Positions 1 to 7,200 of a DNA stretch of 30,859 nucleotides are shown here, piece by piece. The stretch's first letter is position 1. Each line of letters starts with the position of its first letter. The notes below the pieces were generated by a model. It was not told the DNA's origin. It worked only from the letters and a program-made list of their open reading frames with translations, and did no database searches. Source of the DNA: CAYZGU01 sp964478165 (GTDB taxonomy: Bacteria; Poribacteria; WGA-4E; JAJDTR01); the NCBI GenBank assembly GCA_964478165.1, contig CAYZGU010000013.1, positions 1-30,859 of the forward strand, in the 5' to 3' direction. The position numbers and the translations under genes were made by a program.

Positions 1-2745
1 CTCTGTTCTTTTATAAAACTGGTGTCCGTTTTAGTATTGCTAGTTCTGCATAACGAATCACTGAGTGCTAGTATAATTCCTGTGGTTCAAATTGAATATC
101 TGTTTAATGGTGAAATTTTAGATGAATCTTCGTCACTGTCACAGGCTTTGGTTGGTGGAACTGACATTAAACTTGGGGATACCATTTCCCATTATAAAAT
201 TCGTCGATCTGTGGAAGCAATATACTCAATTGGAGATTTTTCGCAGGTTAGAGTAGTGAGGAAGGTCGCAGAATCCGGAATTATATTGGTATTTCAACTC
301 ACCTCGAAAATTCGGATTTCTGAGATTAAGCTTGATGGGAATATTCTTGATAGAGGTTTTATACTTGAACGGATTAATTCTGAAGTTGGGGAAGAATATT
401 CAAAAGAGGTAGCCGAGAGAGATGTAAGAAAGATTCTCAGTCTTTATATAGATTATGGGTATTTCAACGCTCGTGTTCGCTTCACAGTTCCTGCAGAAAA
501 ACGTGCAGTTGATGTGGTTACTCTCCGTTTTGAAATTGTGCCGCATGCCCGAGCAACAATTGGAGTTATAGACTTTATCGGTAATTTGGCTTTCAGTGAA
601 AAGGATATTCAGAGTACCTTAGAAATTGAAAGCAACCAGTTCTACGAGAAAGAAACGATCGAGAGGGAAATCTACCGTCTCCGAGAACGGTATCGTCAGG
701 AGGGTTATCTGTCAGTCCAAGTTGTTTCAAGTCAGGTGTACAATTCTAGTCTGAAAACGATAGCGTTGACTTTTCACATTGTTGAGGGAAGGAGAGTTAT
801 CGTTAAGTTAATTGGTAGTGGTTTTGATAAAGGGGCGTTACGCTACAAACTAGAAATTTTTAAACAAGGCAATTATTCTGACTATGTCCTTCGAAGTAAC
901 GCCCAGCGGATTCGACAAATCTTTCAGCAGAAAGGTTACTATGACCCACAAGTCAGATTTCGAATTGCAAAGGAATCAAAAGAGGTTGTTGTGATCAACT
1001 TTGATATTGATCTTGGCAAAGTGCCGCGAATCCGAAGAATTGATTTTGTTGGTAATAATGCTTTTAGTGACTCCGATTTGTTGCAACGAATGGTGACTAG
1101 AAAACGTAATTTTTTCTCTTTTCCTGGTTTGAGTTGGTTATTTTCCGAAGGTGTTTTTGATCCAATGGCTTTTGATAGAGATAGGAAGGCTCTTGAACTC
1201 TTTTATAAGAAGAACGGATACTTGAATGCTAGAATTAAAGTTGAAAAATGCGTTAATTCCAAGACAAATCAACTTCATCTACAACTTGAGATTGATGAAG
1301 GCATACAAAAACTGGTTAATGACCTTAGTTTCGAAGGTAATACCATTTTTGATTTGGATCAATTGGTTCTTGTTATTTCAGCTAGGCGAGGTCTACCTTA
1401 TAGTAAAGATTTGGTGGAACAAGACCAACGTAAATTGGAGATGCTATATGATAGGAACGGTTACATTTACGCAAGTATTGAACCTAAATATGATGAATCG
1501 ACTGGAATACTTGTTTATCGTGTTTTGGAGAACAAACAAGCTCGGCTTGGGAGATTCTATATCCATGGCAATTTAAAAACAAGAAATCATGTGTTGCAGC
1601 GTGAGTTTGAGAATGCTGGACTGAAAGCTGGAGATGTTTTTAGTTTTGAAAGATTGATGGATGCTAAGCGGGAGCTGTTTTTGCTGGGGTTATTTCGTTC
1701 AATTAGCATACGTGTACCCGACAGAATTGACCAGGAAGAGATACTTGATATTAATGTAAGAGTTGAGGAAAGGAACCCCGGATCAATTAGTTTAAGTGGT
1801 GGATATAATCCTTCAAGCGAAATCTTTTCCTTCAAGAGTGTGCGTGGAACGTTTGGTTTGAATTATAATAATTTGTATGGTCGAAATTTAAGAGTTAGTA
1901 CAAAAGCACGGTTTGGGACGGAAGGAAATCTGTATGAAACAATTCTTATAGAACCTTGGTTAGTTGGTGATACGATAGGAACGCTTCGAGTTTTTGAGGA
2001 TAATCTTCAGGAAATTGGTGATATTACTCGGGCTAGGGGTGGTATAGCAAGCTTGATTAAAAGACTAGGGATTCATAATAAATTCTCTGTTCAATACAAA
2101 TATCAAGAACTTCGTCAGAAGAAAAGGGAGTTAAGTACAACAGTGAGTAGTTTTGGATTAGCCTTTCATCGTGATAATCGCGATCATTTTTTTAATCCAC
2201 GAAGTGGTCATTCCAATGAATTTATGATTGAATATGCTGGTGGGTTGTTGTCGGGAGAGACAAGCTTTATCAAAGTCTCAACTGATCAGCGATTTTATCA
2301 GAATGTTACCGATGTAGTGTTTGCTAATGCCATTCGGCTCGGTTTTGAAAAAGGGTTGCGAAATCAGGTAAGGTTACCTTCTTTTGAACGTCTTCGTATT
2401 GGCGGAGGTACCACGGTTCGTGGTTATGATGAAATGTCTTTAGGGCCTTTAGATGAATTTGGCAACCATCGGGGTGATGTAATGTTTGTTTTTAATACAG
2501 AACTTCGTTTTCCTATATACAAGTTGGTTGGGGCCGCGGTGTTTTTTGATTTGGGAAATGTCTGGGATGAACCAAAGAACCTGAATGATTTGATTAAGGA
2601 TATTCGGGTAAATCGTCCTTGGTCAGCGATTGGTTTTGGCTTGCGTATGGATACTGTATTGGGACCTGCACGTTTGGATTATGGAATTCCAATTGATCAA
2701 AATATAGATGGTAAGTTGCATCTTGCACTTGGACACGCTTTTTGA
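1..2745 (+). CDS. bamA: BamA-type outer membrane protein assembly factor, 5' partial, seven POTRA domains
   Basis: Omp85-family protein that would insert beta-barrel proteins into the outer membrane. The frame is open back to base 1. The first residues are the hydrophobic end of a signal peptide with a plausible cleavage at LSA-S, so the true start lies upstream, although a GTG at 22 could serve. Counting from that GTG, seven POTRA repeats run at about residues 22-97, 98-176, 180-258, 259-336, 337-428, 432-505 and 508-584. Each ends in the usual pattern of a GY-containing helix followed by paired strands. The barrel covers 586-907, has the loop-6 VRGY motif at 799-802, and ends in a C-terminal Phe, as expected for a barrel insertion signal. 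BamA of proteobacteria has five POTRAs, so two are extra. TamA is less likely because it has three. The family assignment is very secure; the exact name is less so. Confidence 0.9.
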   Translation, partial: LCSFIKLVSVLVLLVLHNESLSASIIPVVQIEYLFNGEILDESSSLSQALVGGTDIKLGDTISHYKIRRSVEAIYSIGDFSQVRVVRKVAESGIILVFQLTSKIRISEIKLDGNILDRGFILERINSEVGEEYSKEVAERDVRKILSLYIDYGYFNARVRFTVPAEKRAVDVVTLRFEIVPHARATIGVIDFIGNLAFSEKDIQSTLEIESNQFYEKETIEREIYRLRERYRQEGYLSVQVVSSQVYNSSLKTIALTFHIVEGRRVIVKLIGSGFDKGALRYKLEIFKQGNYSDYVLRSNAQRIRQIFQQKGYYDPQVRFRIAKESKEVVVINFDIDLGKVPRIRRIDFVGNNAFSDSDLLQRMVTRKRNFFSFPGLSWLFSEGVFDPMAFDRDRKALELFYKKNGYLNARIKVEKCVNSKTNQLHLQLEIDEGIQKLVNDLSFEGNTIFDLDQLVLVISARRGLPYSKDLVEQDQRKLEMLYDRNGYIYASIEPKYDESTGILVYRVLENKQARLGRFYIHGNLKTRNHVLQREFENAGLKAGDVFSFERLMDAKRELFLLGLFRSISIRVPDRIDQEEILDINVRVEERNPGSISLSGGYNPSSEIFSFKSVRGTFGLNYNNLYGRNLRVSTKARFGTEGNLYETILIEPWLVGDTIGTLRVFEDNLQEIGDITRARGGIASLIKRLGIHNKFSVQYKYQELRQKKRELSTTVSSFGLAFHRDNRDHFFNPRSGHSNEFMIEYAGGLLSGETSFIKVSTDQRFYQNVTDVVFANAIRLGFEKGLRNQVRLPSFERLRIGGGTTVRGYDEMSLGPLDEFGNHRGDVMFVFNTELRFPIYKLVGAAVFFDLGNVWDEPKNLNDLIKDIRVNRPWSAIGFGLRMDTVLGPARLDYGIPIDQNIDGKLHLALGHAF

Positions 2746-2941
2746 GCATATCCAAGTGGTTTTTGGAATGGAATCTTGAAGGTATATATTTTGTCTGGGG
2801 GTGTTGTGAGTAGTGTGTTAAGCGGGCAGTTTTTTTGCTGTTTGGTCGAATATTGTAAAATTCTTATTTGGTTTACATGTTGTGGGTGAGGTTATCTGAG
2901 CTGGATTGCGAATTAAATGTGTCTGCTTTTAGAGAAAAATC

Positions 2942-2971
2942 TTGACAAAGTTTTTTAATTATATGTATAAT
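2942..2971 (+). promoter_or_regulatory. Consensus sigma-70 promoter for the tRNA/secE-nusG block
   Basis: The -35 box TTGACA (2942-2947) and the -10 box TATAAT (2966-2971) both match the consensus exactly, with an 18-base spacer. Transcription would begin near 2978, about 15 bases before the first tRNA. A full-consensus promoter suits a stable-RNA operon. No other promoter this strong was seen before secE, so it probably also drives rpmG and the genes after it. Confidence 0.85.
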
Positions 2972-2992
2972 TCTAGCTTGTCTGTATTATAG

Positions 2993-3068
2993 GCTGGCGT
3001 AGCTCAATCGGTAGAGCAAGTGATTTGTAATCACTAGGTTGGAGGTTCAAGTCCTCTCGTCAGCTCCA
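2993..3068 (+). tRNA. tRNA-Thr(TGT), CCA encoded
   Basis: Cloverleaf with acceptor stem GCTGGCG (2993-2999) pairing with CGTCAGC (3058-3064), discriminator T3065 and an encoded CCA at 3066-3068. The anticodon stem is AGTGA/TCACT around loop TTTGTAA, giving anticodon TGT for threonine. It is the only one of the five tRNAs here whose CCA tail is in the DNA. It is first in a Thr-Tyr-Gly-Thr cluster. Confidence 0.95.
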
Positions 3069-3079
3069 GTGCGGCGAAT

Positions 3080-3162
3080 GGGGAGATAGCGAAGCTGGCC
3101 AAACGCGGCAGACTGTAAATCTGTTCCCTCAGGGTTCGGCGGTTCGAATCCGTCTCTCCCCA
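3080..3162 (+). tRNA. tRNA-Tyr(GTA)
   Basis: Class II tRNA of 83 bases with a long variable arm. The acceptor stem GGGGAGA (3080-3086) pairs with TCTCCCC (3155-3161), and the discriminator is A3162. The anticodon stem GCAGA/TCTGT (last pair G-T) flanks loop CTGTAAA, giving GTA for tyrosine. CCA is not encoded. It lies 11 bases after the CCA of tRNA-Thr(TGT). Confidence 0.95.
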
Positions 3163-3174
3163 TCATTAATTTTT

Positions 3175-3247
3175 GCGGGAGTAGCTCATTTGGTAGAGCC
3201 TCTGCCTTCCAAGCAGATGGTGGCGGGTTCGAGCCCCGTCTCCCGCT
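3175..3247 (+). tRNA. tRNA-Gly(TCC)
   Basis: Cloverleaf with acceptor stem GCGGGAG (3175-3181) pairing with CTCCCGC (3240-3246) and discriminator T3247. The anticodon stem TCTGC/GCAGA flanks loop CTTCCAA, giving anticodon TCC for glycine. CCA is not encoded. It is third in the tRNA cluster. Confidence 0.95.
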
Positions 3248-3260
3248 TTGAGTGTGAGGT

Positions 3261-3333
3261 GCCGACGTAGCTCAGTAGGTAGAGCACATCATTGGTAATG
3301 ATGAGGTCACCGGTTCAATCCCGGTCGTCGGCT
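3261..3333 (+). tRNA. tRNA-Thr(GGT)
   Basis: Cloverleaf with acceptor stem GCCGACG (3261-3267) pairing with CGTCGGC (3326-3332) and discriminator T3333. The anticodon stem CATCA/TGATG flanks loop TTGGTAA, giving GGT for threonine. CCA is not encoded. In many bacteria this tRNA directly precedes tuf; here rpmG follows after 52 bases. Confidence 0.95.
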
Positions 3334-3385
3334 TTGCCTGCCGGTTTTACCTCAGTCAAGAACAGCAGTTTATGACCTAATTATT

Positions 3386-3538
3386 ATGCCTAGAGACATT
3401 GCGACATTAGCATGTGATGAGTGCAAGCGACGGAATTATATTACGACTCGAAATCGTAGAACTCAACAAGCGCGTTATGAGTTGAAAAAATTCTGTCGGT
3501 TTTGCCGAAAGCATACTCTTCACAAAGAAACATCATAA
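3386..3538 (+). CDS. rpmG: 50S ribosomal protein L33
   Basis: Fifty-codon gene for ribosomal protein L33, part of the large subunit near the E site. The start ATG at 3386 gives MPRDIATLACDECKRRNY. Two CxxC pairs are present, CDEC at residues 10-13 and CRFC at 37-40, so this is the zinc-binding form of L33. The length of 50 residues matches the family. It sits between tRNA-Thr(GGT) and tRNA-Trp, a place where L33 is also found in other bacteria between tuf and secE. No strong Shine-Dalgarno sequence is seen ahead of it. Confidence 0.93.
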   Translation: MPRDIATLACDECKRRNYITTRNRRTQQARYELKKFCRFCRKHTLHKETS

Positions 3539-3572
3539 TATTTCTACGCACCGGTTACTTCTCCGATCTTGT

Positions 3573-3646
3573 AGGCCAGTAGCTCGAACGGCTAGAGCGT
3601 CGGTCTCCAAAACCGAATGTTGGGGGTTCGAATCCCTCCTGGCCTG
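3573..3646 (+). tRNA. tRNA-Trp(CCA)
   Basis: Cloverleaf with acceptor stem AGGCCAG (3573-3579) pairing with CTGGCCT (3639-3645) and discriminator G3646. The anticodon stem TCGGT/ACCGA flanks loop CTCCAAA, giving anticodon CCA for tryptophan. The CCA tail is not encoded. It lies just ahead of secE, which is its ancestral position in many genomes. Confidence 0.95.
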
Positions 3647-3666
3647 CGTTTTTGTGGATGTGTAAA

Positions 3667-4038
3667 ATGATAGCACAAATTAAGAAATACCTTCAAGAAA
3701 CCAAGCTTGAGTGGCAGAAGGTTGCCAAGCCGACACGCAAAGAAGTGCAGAGTAATACACTCGTGGTAATTGTCGCGTGTGTGGTGTTGGGTATCTTTTT
3801 GTGGATTGTGGATGGAAATACCACGTATCCGAACTGGGTATCTGCACCGGGAGCAGTCGCGCTTGTTGTGTCGTCTGTCATCCTTTTCCTCATATCTAAA
3901 ACGATAACTAACCGATGGCGGGTCTCAGTTCTTATTTCGGTTGCACCTGTGGCTGCAGTGCTGATTTCCTATTACATTTTCGAGTATTCCCTAGAGGGCT
4001 TCGGTATGGCGCTGCTACGCAATCTGTTTATTCGGTAA
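3667..4038 (+). CDS. secE: Preprotein translocase subunit SecE, extended form with three membrane helices
   Basis: SecE clamps SecY in the Sec translocon of the inner membrane. The diagnostic core is present at the N-terminus: an amphipathic helix with EWQKVAKPTRKEV (residues 15-27) running into the essential membrane helix (about 31-48). Short bacterial SecE proteins (about 60-80 residues) end soon after this helix. This 123-residue protein continues with two more predicted membrane helices (about 62-80 and 86-105) before a C-terminal tail with GFGMALLRNLF, which resembles the normal SecE end. The ATG at 3667 is preferred; an in-frame ATG at 3658 or TTG at 3652 is possible, and none has a clear ribosome-binding site. 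The position between tRNA-Trp and nusG supports the call strongly. Confidence 0.88.
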   Translation: MIAQIKKYLQETKLEWQKVAKPTRKEVQSNTLVVIVACVVLGIFLWIVDGNTTYPNWVSAPGAVALVVSSVILFLISKTITNRWRVSVLISVAPVAAVLISYYIFEYSLEGFGMALLRNLFIR

Positions 4039-4076
4039 TCCTCCCCTTGCACTGAATTCAACAAATTTAGAATCCT

Positions 4077-4643
4077 ATGGACGGTTATTGGTACATTATT
4101 CATATCTATTCGGGACATGAAAAGAAGGTCAAACTGAATCTTGAACAGCGTGTGTCTGCAATGACGCTGGCTGATGAGGTTCTGCAAGTGATTATTCCCA
4201 TGAAAGAGGTCGCATCCGTTAAAGATGGAAAAAGGCGGGTTCAGGACCGACCTTCTTATCCGGGGTACATACTTATTCAGACGGCACATGAAGTGGGGCC
4301 TGAGGCTGAAGACGAAGATGGTCGAAGAAGTTGGTACGTTATTAGGGAGACTCCAGGGGTGATGGGTTTTGTCGGTGCTTCTGGGTCGACTCCTACCTCT
4401 CTTAATGAAGATGAAGTTGCGAATATCCTAAGTCTTTCGACGGACAAAGAGGAGGAGGAACCGTTACTCGCTGTGGATTTTGTGGTGGGAGACCAGGTGA
4501 AGGTGATTGAAGGTCCGTTTAATGGTTTTGTCGGTGAGGTCAAGGCAATCGATTTAGAACGACAGCGGTTACATCTCGTCATATCAATTTTTGGCAGATC
4601 AACACCTATAGAACTTGGGTTTCTTGAAGTCGAACAGAATTAG
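4077..4643 (+). CDS. nusG: Transcription termination/antitermination factor NusG
   Basis: NusG binds RNA polymerase, increases processivity and links transcription to Rho and ribosomes. The 188-residue product has the N-terminal NGN domain, beginning WYIIHIYSGHEKKVK and including RPSYPGYILI (about residues 59-68) and ETPGVMGFVG. The C-terminal KOW domain carries VGDQVKVIEGPFNGFVGEV (about 137-155). Length is close to the usual 175-185. An acidic insertion near residues 92-100 and another around 123-128 (KEEEEP) make it slightly longer. It lies 38 bases after secE and before rplK, the classical order. Confidence 0.97.
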   Translation: MDGYWYIIHIYSGHEKKVKLNLEQRVSAMTLADEVLQVIIPMKEVASVKDGKRRVQDRPSYPGYILIQTAHEVGPEAEDEDGRRSWYVIRETPGVMGFVGASGSTPTSLNEDEVANILSLSTDKEEEEPLLAVDFVVGDQVKVIEGPFNGFVGEVKAIDLERQRLHLVISIFGRSTPIELGFLEVEQN

Positions 4644-4715
4644 TATTTTAGAGGAAAGTTGGATGTATTTGTGCGGGCAACGGCAAGTAGGCCTGCTTTT
4701 TATAAGGAGATGTAC

Positions 4716-5138
4716 ATGGCAAAGAAAATCGCAGGCGTTGTTAAACTTCAGTTGGTGTCCGGACAGGCTACGCCAAATCCGCCGGTTGGTCCAAGTCTTG
4801 CTCCGTACATGATTAACATTCCAGAGTTTATCAAGGCGTTTAATGCGGAGACTCAGGATCAAACAGGGACTGTTGTTACAACGAATATTACCTGCTATGC
4901 GGATCGTTCGTTTTCTTTTGAAGTTAAGTCTCCCCCGGCTGCCGTATTGTTAAAGCAGGCTGCGAAGATTGCTAAAGGATCTGGTGAACCGAATCGGAAC
5001 AAGGTTGGTTCCATTACTGAAGACCAGGTGCGTGAGATTGCACAAAAGAAATTGGAGGATCTGAATGCGACGGACGTGGAAGCCGCGATGCGTATGATAG
5101 CCGGAACAGCCCGCAGCATGGGAATTACAGTCCAATAA
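4716..5138 (+). CDS. rplK: 50S ribosomal protein L11
   Basis: L11 forms the GTPase-associated centre with 23S rRNA and the L7/L12 stalk. The start ATG at 4716 (MAKKIAGVVKLQL) has a good AAGGAG at 4704-4709; further codons upstream are open but not family-like. The 140 residues match the usual length of about 141. The middle (CYADRSFSFEVKSPPAAVLLK) and the C-terminus (GTARSMGI) are standard. The N-terminal proline-rich helix is unusual: where most bacteria have L-G-Q-x-G-V-N-I, this protein has LAPYMINI (residues 28-35), so the invariant Gln and both Gly are lost. That segment contacts 23S rRNA and thiopeptide antibiotics. Confidence 0.97.
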   Translation: MAKKIAGVVKLQLVSGQATPNPPVGPSLAPYMINIPEFIKAFNAETQDQTGTVVTTNITCYADRSFSFEVKSPPAAVLLKQAAKIAKGSGEPNRNKVGSITEDQVREIAQKKLEDLNATDVEAAMRMIAGTARSMGITVQ

Positions 5139-5182
5139 TCTTATTCAAAACACGCGTTAATTACAATTCACCGGAGATTAAC

Positions 5183-5884
5183 ATGAAAAAGGGTGGTAAG
5201 AGGTACCGTGAGCTTGCAAATCTAATCGACCGTTCTCAGCTATATAGTTTGGAGGAAGGCGTGCAGTTGTTGAAGACGGGTGCAAAGGCAAAGTTCGACG
5301 AAACGATTGATTTGGCTGCGCGCCTCGGCGTGGATCCAAGACATGCAGATCAGAACATTCGTGGTACTGTTGCATTACCTCATGGTACTGGAAATCAGAT
5401 TCGTGTAGTTGTCTTTGCTCAGGGGGATAAAGCCCGCGAAGCGGAGGAAGCGGGAGCGGATGCGGTTGGCACCGACGATCTTGTTCAAAAGATTGTGGAT
5501 GGTTGGCTCGAGTTCGATGCGACGATTGCAACTCCGGATTTGATGAGGACCATCATGCCGAAGCTGGGTCGAGTTCTGGGACCACGAGGTTTGATGCCCA
5601 ATGCGAAGACGGGCACGGTTACTATGGATCTTACGGAGACCATTAGCAACATCAAAGCGGGGCAAATCGAATATCGGGTAGAGAAGGAGTCTGGGGTTGT
5701 GCATGTTCCAATTGGTAAAATGTCCTTCGATGGCGACCATATCAAAGAGAATCTTCAAGCGGTAATGGGAGCCATAGTCCAGGCTCGTCCAACATCAACA
5801 AAGGGTAGATATCTTAGGAGTGTTGCTGTTTCATCCACGATGGGTGCCGGTATTCGACTTGACCCTGCGCAGTTTGATGGATAA
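5183..5884 (+). CDS. rplA: 50S ribosomal protein L1
   Basis: L1 forms the mobile stalk at the E site and in many bacteria represses its own operon. The 233 residues match the family. Landmarks are KFDETIDLAARLGVDPRHAD near residues 37-56, the RGTVALPHGTG motif, the domain II core with LGRVLGPRGLMPNAK, and the C-terminal GKMSFD and P(T)STKGRYLR segments. The ATG at 5183 has GGAG seven bases upstream. It lies 44 bases after rplK. I did not identify an L1 binding site on the mRNA. Confidence 0.98.
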   Translation: MKKGGKRYRELANLIDRSQLYSLEEGVQLLKTGAKAKFDETIDLAARLGVDPRHADQNIRGTVALPHGTGNQIRVVVFAQGDKAREAEEAGADAVGTDDLVQKIVDGWLEFDATIATPDLMRTIMPKLGRVLGPRGLMPNAKTGTVTMDLTETISNIKAGQIEYRVEKESGVVHVPIGKMSFDGDHIKENLQAVMGAIVQARPTSTKGRYLRSVAVSSTMGAGIRLDPAQFDG

Positions 5885-5926
5885 GCACGTGAGTCTTTAG
5901 AACTATAGCAACTGAATATCTAGAAT

Positions 5927-6083
5927 ACAGTCGAAGACAGCAGGTGCGGATTGTTTAAATGAGGTTATCAGCCTGCCGAGGCCTAAAGTACTGCAAAGAG
6001 GGCTATTGTTCTCACAATGTCGCAAGGTGGGGAATGCCTAATTATGCTTAAGCCTCCTGTTGTTTGGAGGCTTTTTTATTTTG
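5927..6083 (+). promoter_or_regulatory. Ribosomal protein L10 leader (autoregulatory attenuator)
   Basis: The region between rplA and rplJ contains the hallmark segments of the L10 leader RNA: GTCGAAGACAGCAGGTGC near 5930-5947 and GCCTGCCGAGGC at 5971-5982, which pair through CAGG/CCTG and carry the bulged GCCGAGG kink-turn-like element. An intrinsic terminator hairpin follows at 6050-6073. GAGGCCTAA (5978-5986) could instead pair with TTAAGCCTC (6048-6056) with one mismatch, which would disrupt the terminator. This fits the known model in which the L10-L7/L12 complex binds the leader and favours termination before rplJL. Confidence 0.85.
6050..6082 (+). terminator. Intrinsic terminator/attenuator in the L10 leader
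   Basis: AAGCCTCC (6050-6057) pairs perfectly with GGAGGCTT (6066-6073) around an eight-base loop, followed by a T-rich run TTTTATTTT (6074-6082). It sits 37 bases before the rplJ start, so it must be bypassed for rplJL expression. Confidence 0.85.
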
Positions 6084-6118
6084 AGATTCAGGAAATAATG
6101 GACGGGAGGAGGTGAAAC

Positions 6119-6679
6119 ATGCCGAGCCAAGAAAACATCGAGCAAGTTGAGATTATTCGCGAGCGTCTAGAGAATGCGGATGTCGTGATGTTAACTGATT
6201 TCAAGGGATTAACTGTCGCAGAGATTAACGATTTGCGACAACAATTGCGCAAAGCCGATATTCAGTACAAAGTCTGTAAGAACCGCTTAATTAAGGTTGC
6301 TGCCCAGGAACTAGAGATTGAGGGTTTAGATTCCTATCTCACCGGTCCTACAGCTATTGCAACCAGCAGCGATCCGTCAAGTTGCTCGAAGATTTTGAAG
6401 GAATTTAGCGATGAACATGAACATCTACAGATCAAAGGTGCTGTCCTAGGCACAAAGGTAATCGATGCTGCAGGAGTTGAAGCACTTGTAAACCTTCCAT
6501 CAAGGGAACAGTTGGTTGCGCAAGCGATTGGTGGTATCAAGGCACCGATTGCAGGACTTGTTTCTGTTTTACATAACGGGTCTCCATTGATGGGGCTTGC
6601 CAATGTCTTGAATGGTACAATCCGTCAGGTGACAACTGTGTTACAAGCTGTTGCCGATGAAAAAAAAGAAGCCGAGTAG
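6119..6679 (+). CDS. rplJ: 50S ribosomal protein L10
   Basis: L10 anchors the L7/L12 dimers to the ribosome stalk and acts as the autogenous regulator of this operon. The 186-residue product shows the family N-terminus (VVMLTDFKGLTVAEINDLR, residues 22-40), KVCKNRLIKVAA, the YLTGPTAIA motif and the LPSREQLVAQ segment. The C-terminal helices (LANVLNGTIRQVTTVLQAV) provide the L7/L12 binding sites. GGGAGGAGG lies just before the ATG, with about six bases of spacing, which is a strong ribosome-binding site. Length is slightly above the usual 165-175. It follows the L10 leader and its attenuator. Confidence 0.98.
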   Translation: MPSQENIEQVEIIRERLENADVVMLTDFKGLTVAEINDLRQQLRKADIQYKVCKNRLIKVAAQELEIEGLDSYLTGPTAIATSSDPSSCSKILKEFSDEHEHLQIKGAVLGTKVIDAAGVEALVNLPSREQLVAQAIGGIKAPIAGLVSVLHNGSPLMGLANVLNGTIRQVTTVLQAVADEKKEAE

Positions 6680-6713
6680 GCACAATTGTCTTAATTCAGA
6701 AAGGAACAGAATA

Positions 6714-7109
6714 ATGGCCAATGTTGAGGAAATGATTGAGTCAATCAGCAACATGACGGTTCTAGAGCTCTCCGAATTGGTAAAGGCTTTGGAGGATAAA
6801 TTTGGCGTGAGCGCCGCAGCGCCGATGATGGCGGCAGCGATGCCGGGTGTGCCGGCTGCTGGCGCTGCTGAGGCTGACGCTGCTCCAGAAGAGGAAAAAA
6901 CTGACTTTGACGTACAGTTGAAAGAGGTTGGTTCTCAGAAGATTCCTGTTATCAAAGAGGTGCGCGCTGTCACTGGACTAGGGCTGAAGGAAGCCAAAGA
7001 GAAGGTCGAAGGTGTGCCAACAGTTATCAAAGAAGGTGTTCCTCAAGAAGAGGCAGACAAAATTAAAGAACAGTTGGAGGCCGTTGGAGCAGTTGTCGAG
7101 ATTCTTTAA
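6714..7109 (+). CDS. rplL: 50S ribosomal protein L7/L12
   Basis: L7/L12 forms the flexible stalk that recruits translation GTPases. The start ATG at 6714 gives MANVEEMIESISNM; upstream codons run into the tail of rplJ and are not part of the protein. The 131 residues contain the N-terminal dimerisation domain (LSELVKALEDKFGV), an Ala-rich hinge (about residues 34-62) and the C-terminal domain with EKTDFDVQLKEVG and VRAVTGLGLKEAKEKVEG. AAAGGA lies about eight to ten bases ahead of the start. A strong terminator follows, and rpoB is not the next gene. Confidence 0.98.
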   Translation: MANVEEMIESISNMTVLELSELVKALEDKFGVSAAAPMMAAAMPGVPAAGAAEADAAPEEEKTDFDVQLKEVGSQKIPVIKEVRAVTGLGLKEAKEKVEGVPTVIKEGVPQEEADKIKEQLEAVGAVVEIL

Positions 7110-7135
7110 GGGTAGAATGCGCTCGGATTGTGTCT

Positions 7136-7177
7136 AAAGCCCATTGTGGTATCTTAACACAATGGGCTTTTCTGTTT
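7136..7177 (+). terminator. Strong intrinsic terminator after rplL
   Basis: AAAGCCCATTGTG (7136-7148) is perfectly complementary to CACAATGGGCTTT (7158-7170), a 13-bp stem with a nine-base loop, followed by TCTGTTT. It closes the ribosomal operon in the place where rpoB usually continues. Confidence 0.93.
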
Positions 7178-7200
7178 CTGAAGGAGGTTAGTCTTCACTT

